Shown here: positions 1 to 9,535 of the stretch, in pieces
Numbering within the stretch: the stretch's first letter is position 1
How the letters are laid out: every line of letters begins with the position of its first letter
Assembly: GCA_016706255.1 (NCBI GenBank)
Contig: JADJJZ010000006.1
Coordinates: 930,001 to 994,000 of the forward strand
Direction of reading: 5' to 3'
DNA length: 64,000 bases
Source: Bacteroidota bacterium
Lineage (GTDB): Bacteria; Bacteroidota; Bacteroidia; Chitinophagales; BACL12
Notes under the pieces: model-generated
The model's database searches: none
Seen by the model: the letters and a program-made list of their open reading frames with translations, nothing else
What the model was told of the DNA's origin: nothing
Translations under genes and position numbers: made by a program

Positions 1-448
1 CTTCGCCCTGGCCTTTAAATGCAATGGCACGGCCTTTAAACATAACATAAGCACGCACTTTATTGCCTTCTTTGAGGAAGTTTTCGGCGTGTTTTGATTT
101 AAATTCGAAATCATGCTCATCGGTATGTGGCGTAAAGCGGATTTCTTTCATCTCCTGCTTTTTCGTTTTGGCCTTGAGCTCTTTTTCTTTTTTCTTTTTT
201 TCGTAAACGAATTTCTGGAAATCTACGATACGGCAAACAGGTGGATCGGCATTAGGCGAAATTTCGACTAACTCCATCTCTAAATCTTCTGCCATTTTAA
301 TAGCTTCCTGAATAGTGAAAATGCCGGATTCAATGTTTTCTCCAACTACCCGCACTTTCGGGTGGCGGATATCTCTTCCGATTTTGTACTGACTTCTTTC
401 GTCGTTCCTTTTAAAATAAGGATTGTAAGGTCTTCTTTGATTTTGCAA
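1..448 (-). CDS. infC: Translation initiation factor IF-3 (3' end beyond window)
   Basis: IF-3 binds the 30S subunit, prevents premature 50S joining and proofreads start codons. About 149 residues are visible, including the family signatures VEISPNADPPVCRI and KEIRFTPHTDEHDFEFK, and the frame runs off the left edge. There is no ATG: the only usual alternative start between the upstream in-frame stop and the conserved domain is TTG at 446-448. That upstream stop is the thrS stop itself, so the two genes lie in the same frame 12 bases apart. thrS-infC order is classic. infC of many bacteria uses a rare start codon for feedback by IF-3; a TTG start here fits that idea, but the regulation is inferred. 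Confidence 0.93.
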   Translation of the reverse strand, partial: MQNQRRPYNPYFKRNDERSQYKIGRDIRHPKVRVVGENIESGIFTIQEAIKMAEDLEMELVEISPNADPPVCRIVDFQKFVYEKKKKEKELKAKTKKQEMKEIRFTPHTDEHDFEFKSKHAENFLKEGNKVRAYVMFKGRAIAFKGQGE

Positions 449-460
449 ACGGTATAAATT

Positions 461-2392
461 TTATTGAAAAATGGTTTTAATTTCTTCGTTAATCATTTGA
501 GCCAGCTCCTCAGCAGTCACGCTGCCTTTGTCGCCTTCCCCATGTTTACGCAACGATAAGGTTTTGTTATTCATTTCCTGCTCACCAATAATAAGCATTA
601 ATGGAATCTTTTTAACCTCGGCATCTCTGATTTTACGGCCGATTTTTTCACTGCGGGTATCGAAGTAAGTGCGAATTTCGTGATTTTTTAAAACTTTTAT
701 CACCTCTTCGCAATAATCGTTGTATTTATCGCTGATCGGCAATATGGCAACCTGCACCGGAGCAAGCCAAACCGGGAAATTTCCGGCATAGTGTTCCAGT
801 AAAAATCCGATAAAGCGCTCATGTGTTCCTAATGGCGCACGATGTATAACCAGCGGCATTTTCGGCTGATTATCACGGTCGGTATATGTTAAACCAAATC
901 GCAAAGGTTGTCCAAAGTCAACCTGATTGGTTGCCAATGTAAACTCCCTGCCAATTGCGGAATAAATCTGAATATCGATTTTTGGTCCGTAAAACGCGGC
1001 TTCATCAGGAACTTCTATATAGGGAATTCCAGCATCATCCATTACTCTGCGCACCATATCTTCGGTTTTTTTCCATAATTCCGGATTGTCGAGATATTTC
1101 TGCCCCAGTTTTTTTGGCTCATGAGTTGAAAAACGCATTATATATTTATCAATTCCAAAAACACGGAAATAATTCAGATACATATCATTTACTGCCTTAA
1201 ACTCACTTTCAAACTGCTCTTCAGTGCAATAAATATGTGCATCATTCATGTTTAATCCGCGCACACGCATCAATCCAAATAACGCGCCACTTTCTTCATA
1301 ACGGTAACACATGCCATATTCTGCAAAACGCAAAGGCAAATCGCGATAACTTCTTGGAACAGCACTGAAAATTTTATGGTGATGCGGACAGTTCATGGCT
1401 TTGAGATAATATTTTACCCCTTCCATTTCCATTGGAGGATACATACTATCTGCATAATACGGCAAATGTCCGCTGGTTAAATACAAATCTTCTTTAGCAA
1501 TATGCGGTGTTTTTACGCGCACATACCCTGCCTGTTCTTCTTTCTTTTTAGCCAGTTTTTCCAATTGTTCGATAATAGCAGCGCCATTTGGCATCCACAA
1601 AATCAAACCCTGACCAACAGCATCATCGGTGGTGTAAATTTCCAGTTCTTTCCCCAGTTTGCGGTGATCGCGTTTTTTTGCTTCTTCAAGCATTGTAACG
1701 TATTCATCCAGCTCGGCCTGTTTTGGAAATGTGATACCATATAAACGGGTAAGCATTTTATTTTTTTCATCTCCCCGCCAGTAGGCACCTGCGATGTTTA
1801 ACAATTTAATTGCCTTAATTACACCGGTTTCCGGAATATGCGGTCCGCGACATAAATCCACGAAATTGCCCTGCGAATAAAAAGTGATGCTGCCATCTTC
1901 CAGGTCGTTGATTAATTCCAGTTTATATTCGTCACCTTTTTCTGTAAAATATTGTAAGGCATCAGCTTTTGAAACTGCTTTTCTGGTGAAAACGGAATTT
2001 TTTTTCGCCAGTTCTTTCATTTTATCTTCAATTTTATGCAAATCTTCTGCTGTTAACACGCGACCGCCTAAATCGATATCATAATAAAAACCATGGTCAA
2101 TAGCCGGGCCAATACCCAGTTTTACGCCCGGATATAAGGCTTCTAATGCTTCTGCCATAAGGTGTGCACTCGAATGCCAAAACGTAGATTTTCCTTTAGG
2201 ATCATCCCACGTGAGCAGTTTTATAGATGCATCACTTGTTATTGGTCTGCTGAGGTCCCAAACTTCTCCATTCACTTCAGCACTTAAAATTTTTCTTGCC
2301 AATCCTTCACTGATCGACTTAGCTACTTCCATTGAAGTAACGCCTTCCTGATACTCACGAAAATTCCCGTCAGGAAATGTAATCTTAATCAT
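461..2392 (-). CDS. thrS: Threonyl-tRNA synthetase
   Basis: Charges tRNA-Thr in the cytoplasm. The 643 residues match the usual full length. In order: an N-terminal TGS domain (about 1-62), the editing domain beginning with the HxxxH motif (H73, H77) and containing CRGPHIPETG, then the class II catalytic core with the zinc-ligand region MNCPHHHK, motif 2 around YRYEESGALFGLMRVRG, motif 3 around HRAPLGTHERF, and the C-terminal anticodon-binding domain (APVQVAILPIS onward). It lies 3 bases downstream of the TPR gene and 12 bases upstream of infC, probably co-transcribed with both. Confidence 0.98.
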   Translation of the reverse strand: MIKITFPDGNFREYQEGVTSMEVAKSISEGLARKILSAEVNGEVWDLSRPITSDASIKLLTWDDPKGKSTFWHSSAHLMAEALEALYPGVKLGIGPAIDHGFYYDIDLGGRVLTAEDLHKIEDKMKELAKKNSVFTRKAVSKADALQYFTEKGDEYKLELINDLEDGSITFYSQGNFVDLCRGPHIPETGVIKAIKLLNIAGAYWRGDEKNKMLTRLYGITFPKQAELDEYVTMLEEAKKRDHRKLGKELEIYTTDDAVGQGLILWMPNGAAIIEQLEKLAKKKEEQAGYVRVKTPHIAKEDLYLTSGHLPYYADSMYPPMEMEGVKYYLKAMNCPHHHKIFSAVPRSYRDLPLRFAEYGMCYRYEESGALFGLMRVRGLNMNDAHIYCTEEQFESEFKAVNDMYLNYFRVFGIDKYIMRFSTHEPKKLGQKYLDNPELWKKTEDMVRRVMDDAGIPYIEVPDEAAFYGPKIDIQIYSAIGREFTLATNQVDFGQPLRFGLTYTDRDNQPKMPLVIHRAPLGTHERFIGFLLEHYAGNFPVWLAPVQVAILPISDKYNDYCEEVIKVLKNHEIRTYFDTRSEKIGRKIRDAEVKKIPLMLIIGEQEMNNKTLSLRKHGEGDKGSVTAEELAQMINEEIKTIFQ

Positions 2393-2395
2393 CTG

Positions 2396-3454
2396 TTATT
2401 TATCATTTAATATTAATAATCGCTCTTCTGCTACTTTTAAATCAGGGTCTAAATTTAATGCCTGATTGTATAACGATATAGCTTCTTCCGTATTTTTTAA
2501 TTCTTCAGCACACATTCCCTTACCATAATACCCCATTGCTTTAGCGGGAGCCTGCTTAATGGCAAGGTCGTAAAATCGATAAGCCTGTTGAATAGAATCG
2601 ATGCCGAAATAAATGGTAGCCAGGTTATAAATGGCATTAGCATCCTGAGGGTCAGCAACAATTATTTTTTTGTAATAATTAATTGCTTCACTCAACCGGC
2701 CTCTGTCCTGATAATACTTAGCCTTCGCATAATGTGCTTCATTATTGGTAGGGTCAAGTGCAATGGCATTATCAAAATATTTAATGGCAATATCATTGTT
2801 TTGTGCGCCGTATAATAAACCTAACTGCATAAATGCTTCATAATAATCGGGGTCCGCTTCCACGGCGGTCTGAAAATTGGAAATCGAATTTGCAGTATCA
2901 CCGGTTTCTTTATAAATGATGCCTTTGTAAAAATAGGCTTCACTGTTTTGAACATCAATTTTTAAAACCTGATTGAAAGTTTCACCGGCTTTTTGATACT
3001 GTGGTTTGGGTAAATAGAGATAATCGATACCTAAATTGATTAAAATATCAAGATTGTTTGGGTCATTTTTTAAATAATCCTGCAATACGCCAATTGCACC
3101 ATCGGCGTTGTTGAGTTCAAATAAACAATCGCTCAAACCTAATGCGTGTGTGGCATTCAGCGAATCTAAACGATAGGCTTTTTTGTAATCTTCCAATGCA
3201 AATTTCATATTGCCATATTCGAAATATTCGTTTGCACGCGCATAAAATAAACCTGCATTTTGGGGATTTCCTTTAATCTGGCTCGATAAATCAGCAATTT
3301 GTGGTGTTAATTGCTCTATCATTTCCAGTGTATCGGCATCATTTTTATTTTGACCCCTGTTGCCAATCAGGTTGGATTTAGACAATAGGAGTCCTCCCGC
3401 TACCAAAAGCATAGCGCCAATTCCACCGATTAACCATTTTTTGGAAATCATCAT
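2396..3454 (-). CDS. Membrane-anchored TPR repeat protein
   Basis: 352 residues. A single hydrophobic segment at about residues 8-26 would anchor or export it; the rest is a run of about eight tetratricopeptide repeats, visible as recurring patterns such as AYFYKGIIYKETGD and AHYAKAKYYQDRGR. TPR arrays are protein-interaction scaffolds; no catalytic domain is seen. It is the first gene of the minus-strand set ending in thrS-infC (3-base gap to thrS). The partner is unknown. The start may be either of two adjacent ATGs. Confidence 0.85.
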   Translation of the reverse strand: MMISKKWLIGGIGAMLLVAGGLLLSKSNLIGNRGQNKNDADTLEMIEQLTPQIADLSSQIKGNPQNAGLFYARANEYFEYGNMKFALEDYKKAYRLDSLNATHALGLSDCLFELNNADGAIGVLQDYLKNDPNNLDILINLGIDYLYLPKPQYQKAGETFNQVLKIDVQNSEAYFYKGIIYKETGDTANSISNFQTAVEADPDYYEAFMQLGLLYGAQNNDIAIKYFDNAIALDPTNNEAHYAKAKYYQDRGRLSEAINYYKKIIVADPQDANAIYNLATIYFGIDSIQQAYRFYDLAIKQAPAKAMGYYGKGMCAEELKNTEEAISLYNQALNLDPDLKVAEERLLILNDK

Positions 3455-3516
3455 GCAAATTTACGGTTTTAGTCACATTTAACGATGTACAATTCGGCTA
3501 AATGATATGATGTACT

Positions 3517-3524
3517 TAATTTTG
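3517..3524 (+). promoter_or_regulatory. Bacteroidota -7 promoter element (TAATTTTG)
   Basis: TAATTTTG fits the TAnnTTTG -7 consensus of the Bacteroidota primary sigma factor. A weak -33-like TTCG lies 20 bases upstream (3493-3496). Transcription would begin near 3531, so the upstream ATG codons at 3507/3510 lie before the transcript and the TolB-like gene must start at 3543 or 3552. Confidence 0.55.
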
Positions 3525-3542
3525 CCGCAGATTTACCAAAAT

Positions 3543-4643
3543 ATGATTACAATGAATCGTTTTTTAATTTCAACAGCATTTTTGATTGTGGCTGTTTCAG
3601 GTTGTAAACAGGGAGCCAAACAAGAAAAACCTGTTGAAGAAGAAATTGCAGTAATTGATACCATCACGTATCCTCAGGAAAAACATCTTAAAAACCTGCA
3701 CCAACTTACTTTTGGAGGCGATAATGCAGAGGCTTATTTTAGTTTCGACAGCAAAATGATTGTTTTTCAGCGTCGCGATAATAAGGATGTTCCCTGCGAC
3801 CAAATTTATTACGGGACTATTCCAACAGATGATTCACGATTTGAATATAAATTATTAAGTACGGGAAAAGGCAGAACTACCTGTTCCTATTTTTTACCCG
3901 GAAATGACAAGGTTATTTTTGCTTCAACACATGCAAAAGTAGATACTTGTATTGCCGATCCGGATAGAAGTAAAGGTTATTTATGGGGTGTTTATCCAAG
4001 TTATGAAATTTATGTTGCTGATTTAAACGGGAATATTGTTCAACAATTAACGGATAATGATTTTTATGATGCGGAAGCTGTTGTTTCTCCTAAGGGAGAT
4101 AAAATTTTATTTACCAGCAACAGAAGTGGTGATTTAGAATTATGGACAATGAATTTGGATGGTACCGATTTAAAACAAATTACCAACGAGCTGGGATATG
4201 ATGGTGGCGCATTTTTTTCGCCGGATGGCAACCGTATTGTTTTCCGTGCCAGTCGCCCAAAAACACAGGAAGAAATTACAACGTATAAAACATTGCTTAA
4301 AGAACATTTTGTTAAACCAACAGCAATGGAATTATTTACTTGTATGGCAGATGGCAGCGACCTGCGTCAAATCACGACATTAGGTGGCGCAAACTGGGCT
4401 CCGTTTTTTCATCCTTCCGGAAATAAAATTATTTTTTCGAGTAACCATACCACCAAACGTGTTCCATTTAATTTATTTATGATTAACCTCGACGGAACAG
4501 GATTGGAGCAAATTACTTTTGACACCGTTTTTGATTCGTTCCCAATGTTTAGTTATGATGGAAAGAAATTAATTTTTGCCAGTAACAGAAATTCCGGCGG
4601 CACAAGGGATACCAATTTATTTATTGCCGATTGGGTTGAATAA
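3543..4643 (+). CDS. TolB/PD40-type beta-propeller lipoprotein
   Basis: 366 residues from the chosen ATG. The start MITMNRFLISTAFLIVAVSGC is a lipoprotein signal peptide with lipobox VSGC, so the protein is probably tethered to an envelope membrane. The body carries repeated PD40/WD40-like blades (forms such as SPKGDKILFTSNRSGDLELW, SPDGNRIVFRAS, SYDGKKLIFASN), as in TolB and related propellers. It probably binds a partner or ligand rather than catalysing. ATGs at 3507 and 3510 are in frame but precede the predicted transcription start. Dihydroorotase follows after 16 bases. Confidence 0.85.
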   Translation: MITMNRFLISTAFLIVAVSGCKQGAKQEKPVEEEIAVIDTITYPQEKHLKNLHQLTFGGDNAEAYFSFDSKMIVFQRRDNKDVPCDQIYYGTIPTDDSRFEYKLLSTGKGRTTCSYFLPGNDKVIFASTHAKVDTCIADPDRSKGYLWGVYPSYEIYVADLNGNIVQQLTDNDFYDAEAVVSPKGDKILFTSNRSGDLELWTMNLDGTDLKQITNELGYDGGAFFSPDGNRIVFRASRPKTQEEITTYKTLLKEHFVKPTAMELFTCMADGSDLRQITTLGGANWAPFFHPSGNKIIFSSNHTTKRVPFNLFMINLDGTGLEQITFDTVFDSFPMFSYDGKKLIFASNRNSGGTRDTNLFIADWVE

Positions 4644-4659
4644 TACCTAAAATAAAGTG

Positions 4660-5997
4660 ATGAAAACAATTATAAAAAATACGCAAGTAGTCAGTGATGG
4701 AAAAATTATTTCGGGAGATGTACTGATCGGTGAGGAGCGTATTTTGAAAATTGCATCATCCATTTCTGAACCCGGAAATGTTGCAGAAATTAATGGTGAA
4801 GGAAAATTTTTAATGCCTGGTATTATTGACGATCAGGTGCATTTCAGAGAACCGGGTTTAACACATAAAGCTGATTTATATACCGAAAGTCGCGCATGTG
4901 TTGCAGGTGGCGTTACTTCATTTATGGATATGCCTAATGTGCAACCACCTTCGCTCACACAAGAATTATTAGCACAGCGATATCAACTCGCATCAGAAAA
5001 ATCTATTGCGAATTATTCATTTTATATGGGTGTGAGCAATGATAATGCGGAGGAAGTATTAAAAACCAATCCGGATAATGTTTGCGGGATTAAAATATTT
5101 ATGGGTTCATCTACCGGTAATATGCTGGTGGATAATCGTTCAACCTTAGAATATATTTTTAGCAATGCACCGGTATTAATTGCTACACACTGTGAAGATG
5201 AAGCTACCATTTTGCGCAACCTGGAATTAGCAAAAGAGGAATTTGGTGAAGATATTCCTGTGGAACAACATCCCATAATTCGTAATGAAGCAGCTTGTTA
5301 TTTATCTTCATCATTTGCTGTTGAACTGGCAAAAAAATGTAATACACGTTTACACATTTTACATATCAGCACTGCTGAAGAAATTGCTTTATTTAGTAAT
5401 GCAATGCCATTAAACGAAAAGCGTATTACTGCAGAAGTTTGCGTGCATCATTTATTTTTTGATGCAGATGATTATGCAAAACTCGGTGCGCGCATTAAAT
5501 GGAATCCTGCAGTAAAAGATAAACGCCACAAGCCGGAATTGTTAAAAGCATTACTCAACGGCACACTCGACGTAATTGCTACCGACCATGCTCCGCATAC
5601 ACTGGAAGAAAAGGCGAATAAATATATTAAATGTCCGGGTGGTGCGCCAATGGTGCAGCATAGTTTACAAATAATGCTCGATTTTTATCACAAAGGGCAA
5701 ATAACACTACCACAAATTGCTGAAAAAATGAGTCATAATGTGGCTACCTGTTTTCAGATTAAAGAACGTGGATTTATCAGAGAGGGCTATTTTGCAGATA
5801 TGTATTTAATGGATATCAATAAACTGCATACTGTAACGCCGGAATCATTAAAATACAAATGTGGCTGGAGTCCTTTAGAAGGATATACATTTAAAGGTTT
5901 GGTTGAACATACTTTTGTTAATGGAAATCTAGCCTTTAAAGATGGCGTTTGTTATGATAATGTAAATGGCAAACGTTTGGAATTTGTGAGAGGGTGA
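4660..5997 (+). CDS. pyrC: Dihydroorotase
   Basis: Cyclises carbamoyl-aspartate to dihydroorotate in de novo pyrimidine synthesis. 445 residues, class I amidohydrolase fold. Visible motifs: the metal site DDQVHFREPG, the probable carboxylated-lysine region CGIKIFMGSSTGNM, histidine ligands in ATHCED and LHILHIST, and the catalytic aspartate in ATDHAPH. The first metal-site motif is QxH where most dihydroorotases have HxH; to my knowledge this is usual in Bacteroidota enzymes, such as that of Porphyromonas, so it is not a defect. A GTG three bases upstream is a weaker start than this ATG. It converges with the next gene with almost no gap. Confidence 0.95.
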   Translation: MKTIIKNTQVVSDGKIISGDVLIGEERILKIASSISEPGNVAEINGEGKFLMPGIIDDQVHFREPGLTHKADLYTESRACVAGGVTSFMDMPNVQPPSLTQELLAQRYQLASEKSIANYSFYMGVSNDNAEEVLKTNPDNVCGIKIFMGSSTGNMLVDNRSTLEYIFSNAPVLIATHCEDEATILRNLELAKEEFGEDIPVEQHPIIRNEAACYLSSSFAVELAKKCNTRLHILHISTAEEIALFSNAMPLNEKRITAEVCVHHLFFDADDYAKLGARIKWNPAVKDKRHKPELLKALLNGTLDVIATDHAPHTLEEKANKYIKCPGGAPMVQHSLQIMLDFYHKGQITLPQIAEKMSHNVATCFQIKERGFIREGYFADMYLMDINKLHTVTPESLKYKCGWSPLEGYTFKGLVEHTFVNGNLAFKDGVCYDNVNGKRLEFVRG

Positions 5998-5999
5998 TA

Positions 6000-7475
6000 T
6001 CAATGCCTTGTTTTCACAAACTGCACATTTTCAACTCCATTGTAATGTCTGATACAAAGATAATATGTACCGGAAGACAAATAGCCGACAGGTATTGCGG
6101 TTTCTCCTGATAATAAATTGATATTATTTTCTTCCAATACTTTTTTTCCGGTAACATCATAAATAGTAATCGTAGCCTGTTGAATATTATTTGTAACCTG
6201 AATAAATAAATTATTTTCTACCAGCGTGTTTACTAATTGTATATCCTGATTGGTAAATTCCTGAGTTGCAGTTGGAACTGTTAAAGGCTCGCCCCATGTC
6301 CCATATTTATTTTTATAATAAACCAGTTGATAATCATATTCAGCTTCAAGGCCATTGGTTCCATAAGATTGATATAAACCAACATGAGCAGCATAAATCT
6401 CATAACTTTGAACACTCATATTTAGATATTCAGTGCAATTTTCACTTTCAGTAAAATCATAATCATAATTTACTTTATGCGTATATCCAAAATCCGGGTT
6501 AAATTGTGTTGTATGAAATACTGATGCGCCATACTCTGTAAAATTATCTTCTTGCGGTATAAGTTGTGGCGTGTTCAATCCTAAATAAACGGACATTGGA
6601 ATTTTGCTTATTATTGTTGAATCCGAAATATAGGTGGTGTCAAACGACATGTAGTTTTGCTTTGTTTCATAAGAATTTTCAAGCCAAGTTAATTGCAGTG
6701 TATCACCAAAAATAGACTTATCTGTTAATTTAAACGTAATTAGTGCATGGCTATAATAAAAATGATCAGTAACTACATAATCATAATGAAATTCATCATT
6801 TATTTCAAAATTGAATATGCTGTCTGTATTAGGAATAAAAACACCTGCATATGGTAACGATGTTCCGACAAGATTGGTAATTGCAGTGCTTTCGGGAAAT
6901 GTAAATAAATCGGTTGATTGGATTAAACCATAAGTTTTTGAGAGTTTAAATTGATAACCATTCAGGTCATGACTTATAATAACATTATCGCTATCTTTTA
7001 AATAAATTGAAAAAGTTAAAACAGAATCTGCAGCACCTAAAACCGGCTCTAAAGTTTTATCATCAACATGTGCCCACCAGAGTGCATTTTCTGCTTGTTT
7101 ATTAAAAATCCATTCTGCCCCAATTGATGAATTTGTAAATAAAAAAAGGCTGTCGGAACTCAAAACCGGGTTTTCTGTTTTAAGGATACAATAATTGCCC
7201 GGACCTAAAGTAACATATTTAGAACCTAAAAAAGCGGGTAATAAACATACATCGAGTCCGGTTGTAAAACGTAGTATTGGATTGCAATAAAAGGTAGGTT
7301 GTCCGGCCACAACAATGGTAGAATCTAATTTAATGCTAATAATTTCTGTAGAAGGAATTCCTGAAATATCTGTAGCATTATAATAATGTGTTGCACCTTC
7401 ACGTACGGGTTCGAAATTTTGAGCTTGAATGTGCGTTGCGGCTAATAGCAGTATAATTAAGTAAACGTGTTTCAT
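6000..7475 (-). CDS. Secreted protein with T9SS type A sorting domain
   Basis: 491 residues. A signal peptide (MKHVYLIILLLAATHIQAQ) starts the protein. The last 80 or so residues form a Por secretion C-terminal domain (pattern ITIYDVTGKKVLEENNINL, then SSGTYYLCIRHYNG), which directs export by the type IX system and surface attachment. The central 400 residues are beta-rich and I do not recognise a catalytic domain. It stands alone, convergent with pyrC. Function unknown. Confidence 0.85.
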   Translation of the reverse strand: MKHVYLIILLLAATHIQAQNFEPVREGATHYYNATDISGIPSTEIISIKLDSTIVVAGQPTFYCNPILRFTTGLDVCLLPAFLGSKYVTLGPGNYCILKTENPVLSSDSLFLFTNSSIGAEWIFNKQAENALWWAHVDDKTLEPVLGAADSVLTFSIYLKDSDNVIISHDLNGYQFKLSKTYGLIQSTDLFTFPESTAITNLVGTSLPYAGVFIPNTDSIFNFEINDEFHYDYVVTDHFYYSHALITFKLTDKSIFGDTLQLTWLENSYETKQNYMSFDTTYISDSTIISKIPMSVYLGLNTPQLIPQEDNFTEYGASVFHTTQFNPDFGYTHKVNYDYDFTESENCTEYLNMSVQSYEIYAAHVGLYQSYGTNGLEAEYDYQLVYYKNKYGTWGEPLTVPTATQEFTNQDIQLVNTLVENNLFIQVTNNIQQATITIYDVTGKKVLEENNINLLSGETAIPVGYLSSGTYYLCIRHYNGVENVQFVKTRH

Positions 7476-7581
7476 ATTTACGGTATCTCAATTAAAGTTA
7501 TCCGATTTTTTATTAGGATAGCATGCAGGGTAAATTTATTACACAATTTTGACGATTAGCATTACCAACCTTTAGTTGCAA

Positions 7582-8010
7582 TTATTCCTCACCTTTTTCT
7601 TCCTCCTCCTCAACATCCCCACTTTTATTCAGCCATTCTTTAATGCGTTCTATATGTTCGCTGATGTCTTTTTCCTGCAGATATTTCACACCCTGATCCA
7701 TGGCATAAGCCAATACTGTTTTAAACAGATTTTTTTTGCTGCGTTTAAATAAAAATCCGCCTGCAGAAACGGCAGTTACTAATTTGAGCGTTGTGTTTAA
7801 CCAGCCACTGTTGTCGGTTCCGCTGCCTAAGGCAGACTTAAATAGTTTATTGCCGGTTAATGTATTAAATAAATTTAATGCCGGGGCAACCTGTCCGCTA
7901 ATTGTATTATAATGTTGTTTAAGATCTTGTTCTTTTTCTTTAACCAATCCTCTTAAACGCAATTTTTCCTGTTGCAATTCTGCAAGGGATGTAATTTTTA
8001 TTGGTTCCAT
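7582..8010 (-). CDS. Conserved hypothetical protein, acidic tail
   Basis: 142 residues, not assigned to a known family. The N-terminus (about 10-45) is a charged helix with coiled-coil character; a short semi-hydrophobic stretch (LVTAVSAGGFLF) sits near the middle; the C-terminus is a run of glutamates. Third gene of a compact minus-strand group with the holin-like gene (6 bases away) and the AI-2E permease, an arrangement suggesting a common envelope role. Confidence 0.7.
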   Translation of the reverse strand: MEPIKITSLAELQQEKLRLRGLVKEKEQDLKQHYNTISGQVAPALNLFNTLTGNKLFKSALGSGTDNSGWLNTTLKLVTAVSAGGFLFKRSKKNLFKTVLAYAMDQGVKYLQEKDISEHIERIKEWLNKSGDVEEEEEKGEE

Positions 8011-8016
8011 GGTATA

Positions 8017-8373
8017 TTAATCGGCGTTAAATTCTTTGATAAATGCATTAATGATTTTCATTTTTAAGCTGCCTTTGCCCATTCGCAGAACAATTAAACC
8101 AAGTATGAGATAAAAGCCTGCTAACACACCAAAACCTGCAGCAGTATTATTCAGTACATTTCCCAACATATAAGAAAGCGCAAAGGAGCCAAAAATAAAG
8201 CATAATACAAAAAATATGACTGCGGTGCCGGTAGTAATTAATCCTGCAAGTGCAACAGAAACTTTTTCAGAAACATTGAGTTGCACTAATTGCATACGTA
8301 AATCGATATATTCTTTTACATCGTCTACAGCATTATTAATGTTTTCGCCGAGTTTGTTGTTTTCGTTTTCCAT
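8017..8373 (-). CDS. Holin-like (Phage_holin_3_6 / YqjE type) membrane protein
   Basis: 118 residues. A soluble amphipathic N-terminus (EYIDLRMQLVQLNVSEK) precedes two hydrophobic segments (about 40-65 and 75-97) and a basic C-terminal tail, the layout of the small membrane proteins annotated as phage holin family protein in non-phage contexts. No lysin or phage gene is nearby, so a cell-envelope role is more likely than lysis. Same strand and tight spacing as its neighbours on both sides. Confidence 0.75.
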   Translation of the reverse strand: MENENNKLGENINNAVDDVKEYIDLRMQLVQLNVSEKVSVALAGLITTGTAVIFFVLCFIFGSFALSYMLGNVLNNTAAGFGVLAGFYLILGLIVLRMGKGSLKMKIINAFIKEFNAD

Positions 8374-8389
8374 AATGAACTATTGTAGA

Positions 8390-9433
8390 TTAGGTATTTT
8401 CATCCTCACCCTGCATTACTGCAAGCTCGCTTCTGTTGTCCTGATAAATTTGAGCAAGAATGATAAATAAACTTATTATTAAAGGTCCGTATAAAATGCC
8501 CATGATACCAAAAATCGGAATCCCGATAACAACACCAACAATGGTTATGAGTGGGTGTGTATTTGCAATCCGTTTTCCAATTGCCATTCGGATGAAATTA
8601 TCTACTGTTGTAACAATTAAATAACCGTAAATAATAATTCCGATACCTGCAAAAGCATTTTCGTTTGACAATTCAATGATACCGGCCGGAACAAAAATTA
8701 ACGGTGAACCAAATAAAGGTATCATACTTAAAAAGATACCAATTACACCCCAAAATATTGGATCAGGAATACCGAAAATCCAGAATCCCAAACCTAATAG
8801 TGTTCCTTGTATAATGGCAATTACACCTTGCCCTAAAATATTTGAATAGGTCATGTTGCGTAATTCATTACCAATTTTTATTGAGTTTGACCGTCTGAAA
8901 GGGAGATAATTCATTAATCCTTTTTCAAATGATTTGTAGTTCTTAATTGTAAAGAATAAAATAAAATACATGACAATTATCTGAATAAATGTGCTTGCAG
9001 CGCCATTTACCAATGTGCTGACAAAACTCCCGACTTCACTTTTCAGCGATTCGATTGTGTTGTTAATTAAATCAGGTTGTTTTAATGTATCACGAACAAA
9101 CACATTTAAATTCCCAAGCATTTTATCTGTTAATTCGGGATGGTTTACATAGTACATTGCCTTATTGGTAACGAGACGAACCAGAAAAAAAATCGGTATC
9201 ACGAGGCAAATAAAAGAGGTAATCAGAATAAGCGTAGTCGTTATGTTGTTATTCCACTTTTTCTTTTCCTGGAAATAGACATTAATGGGTCGAAATAGTA
9301 CATAAATAATGATGGCACCTAAAATGCCACCTAATATTCTTTCCAATCCTAATGCGATGATAATTCCTAAAAAGATAGTTACGATTAGTACAACGTTATT
9401 TCGTTGTTTCAAACTTGAGATACTTAAGGGCAT
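8390..9433 (-). CDS. AI-2E family transporter (PF01594-type permease)
   Basis: 347 residues with about seven or eight hydrophobic segments. The order is the family's: two N-terminal helices (NVVLIVTIFLGIIIALGL, ILGAIIIYVLF), a soluble amphipathic middle region, then the C-terminal bundle with the conserved FGIPDPIFWGVIGIFLSMIPLFGSP-like stretch. The family was named for autoinducer-2 export but many members move other substrates or ions, so the substrate is open. It is first in the three-gene group running down to 7582. Confidence 0.9.
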   Translation of the reverse strand: MPLSISSLKQRNNVVLIVTIFLGIIIALGLERILGGILGAIIIYVLFRPINVYFQEKKKWNNNITTTLILITSFICLVIPIFFLVRLVTNKAMYYVNHPELTDKMLGNLNVFVRDTLKQPDLINNTIESLKSEVGSFVSTLVNGAASTFIQIIVMYFILFFTIKNYKSFEKGLMNYLPFRRSNSIKIGNELRNMTYSNILGQGVIAIIQGTLLGLGFWIFGIPDPIFWGVIGIFLSMIPLFGSPLIFVPAGIIELSNENAFAGIGIIIYGYLIVTTVDNFIRMAIGKRIANTHPLITIVGVVIGIPIFGIMGILYGPLIISLFIILAQIYQDNRSELAVMQGEDENT

Positions 9434-9535
9434 AGACGTGTTTTAGGTAAATATAAGCATAAATTACCTGTTCCTTCAATTTAAAGAACAAAATTGATGG
9501 AAATTAATTCATTCTGAGGCGTTTATGCCTTCGAA

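Noticed and set aside
3507..3512. ATG codons at 3507 and 3510 as the start of the TolB-like gene
   Set aside because: They precede the TAnnTTTG box and would put residues before the lipoprotein signal peptide.
4828..4858. Gln in place of His in the first dihydroorotase metal motif as an inactivating change
   Set aside because: The same QVH form is, as I recall, normal in Bacteroidota dihydroorotases and all other site residues are intact.
8017..8373. Holin-like gene as a sign of prophage
   Set aside because: No lysin, integrase, terminase or tail gene nearby; the family is common in ordinary bacterial envelopes.
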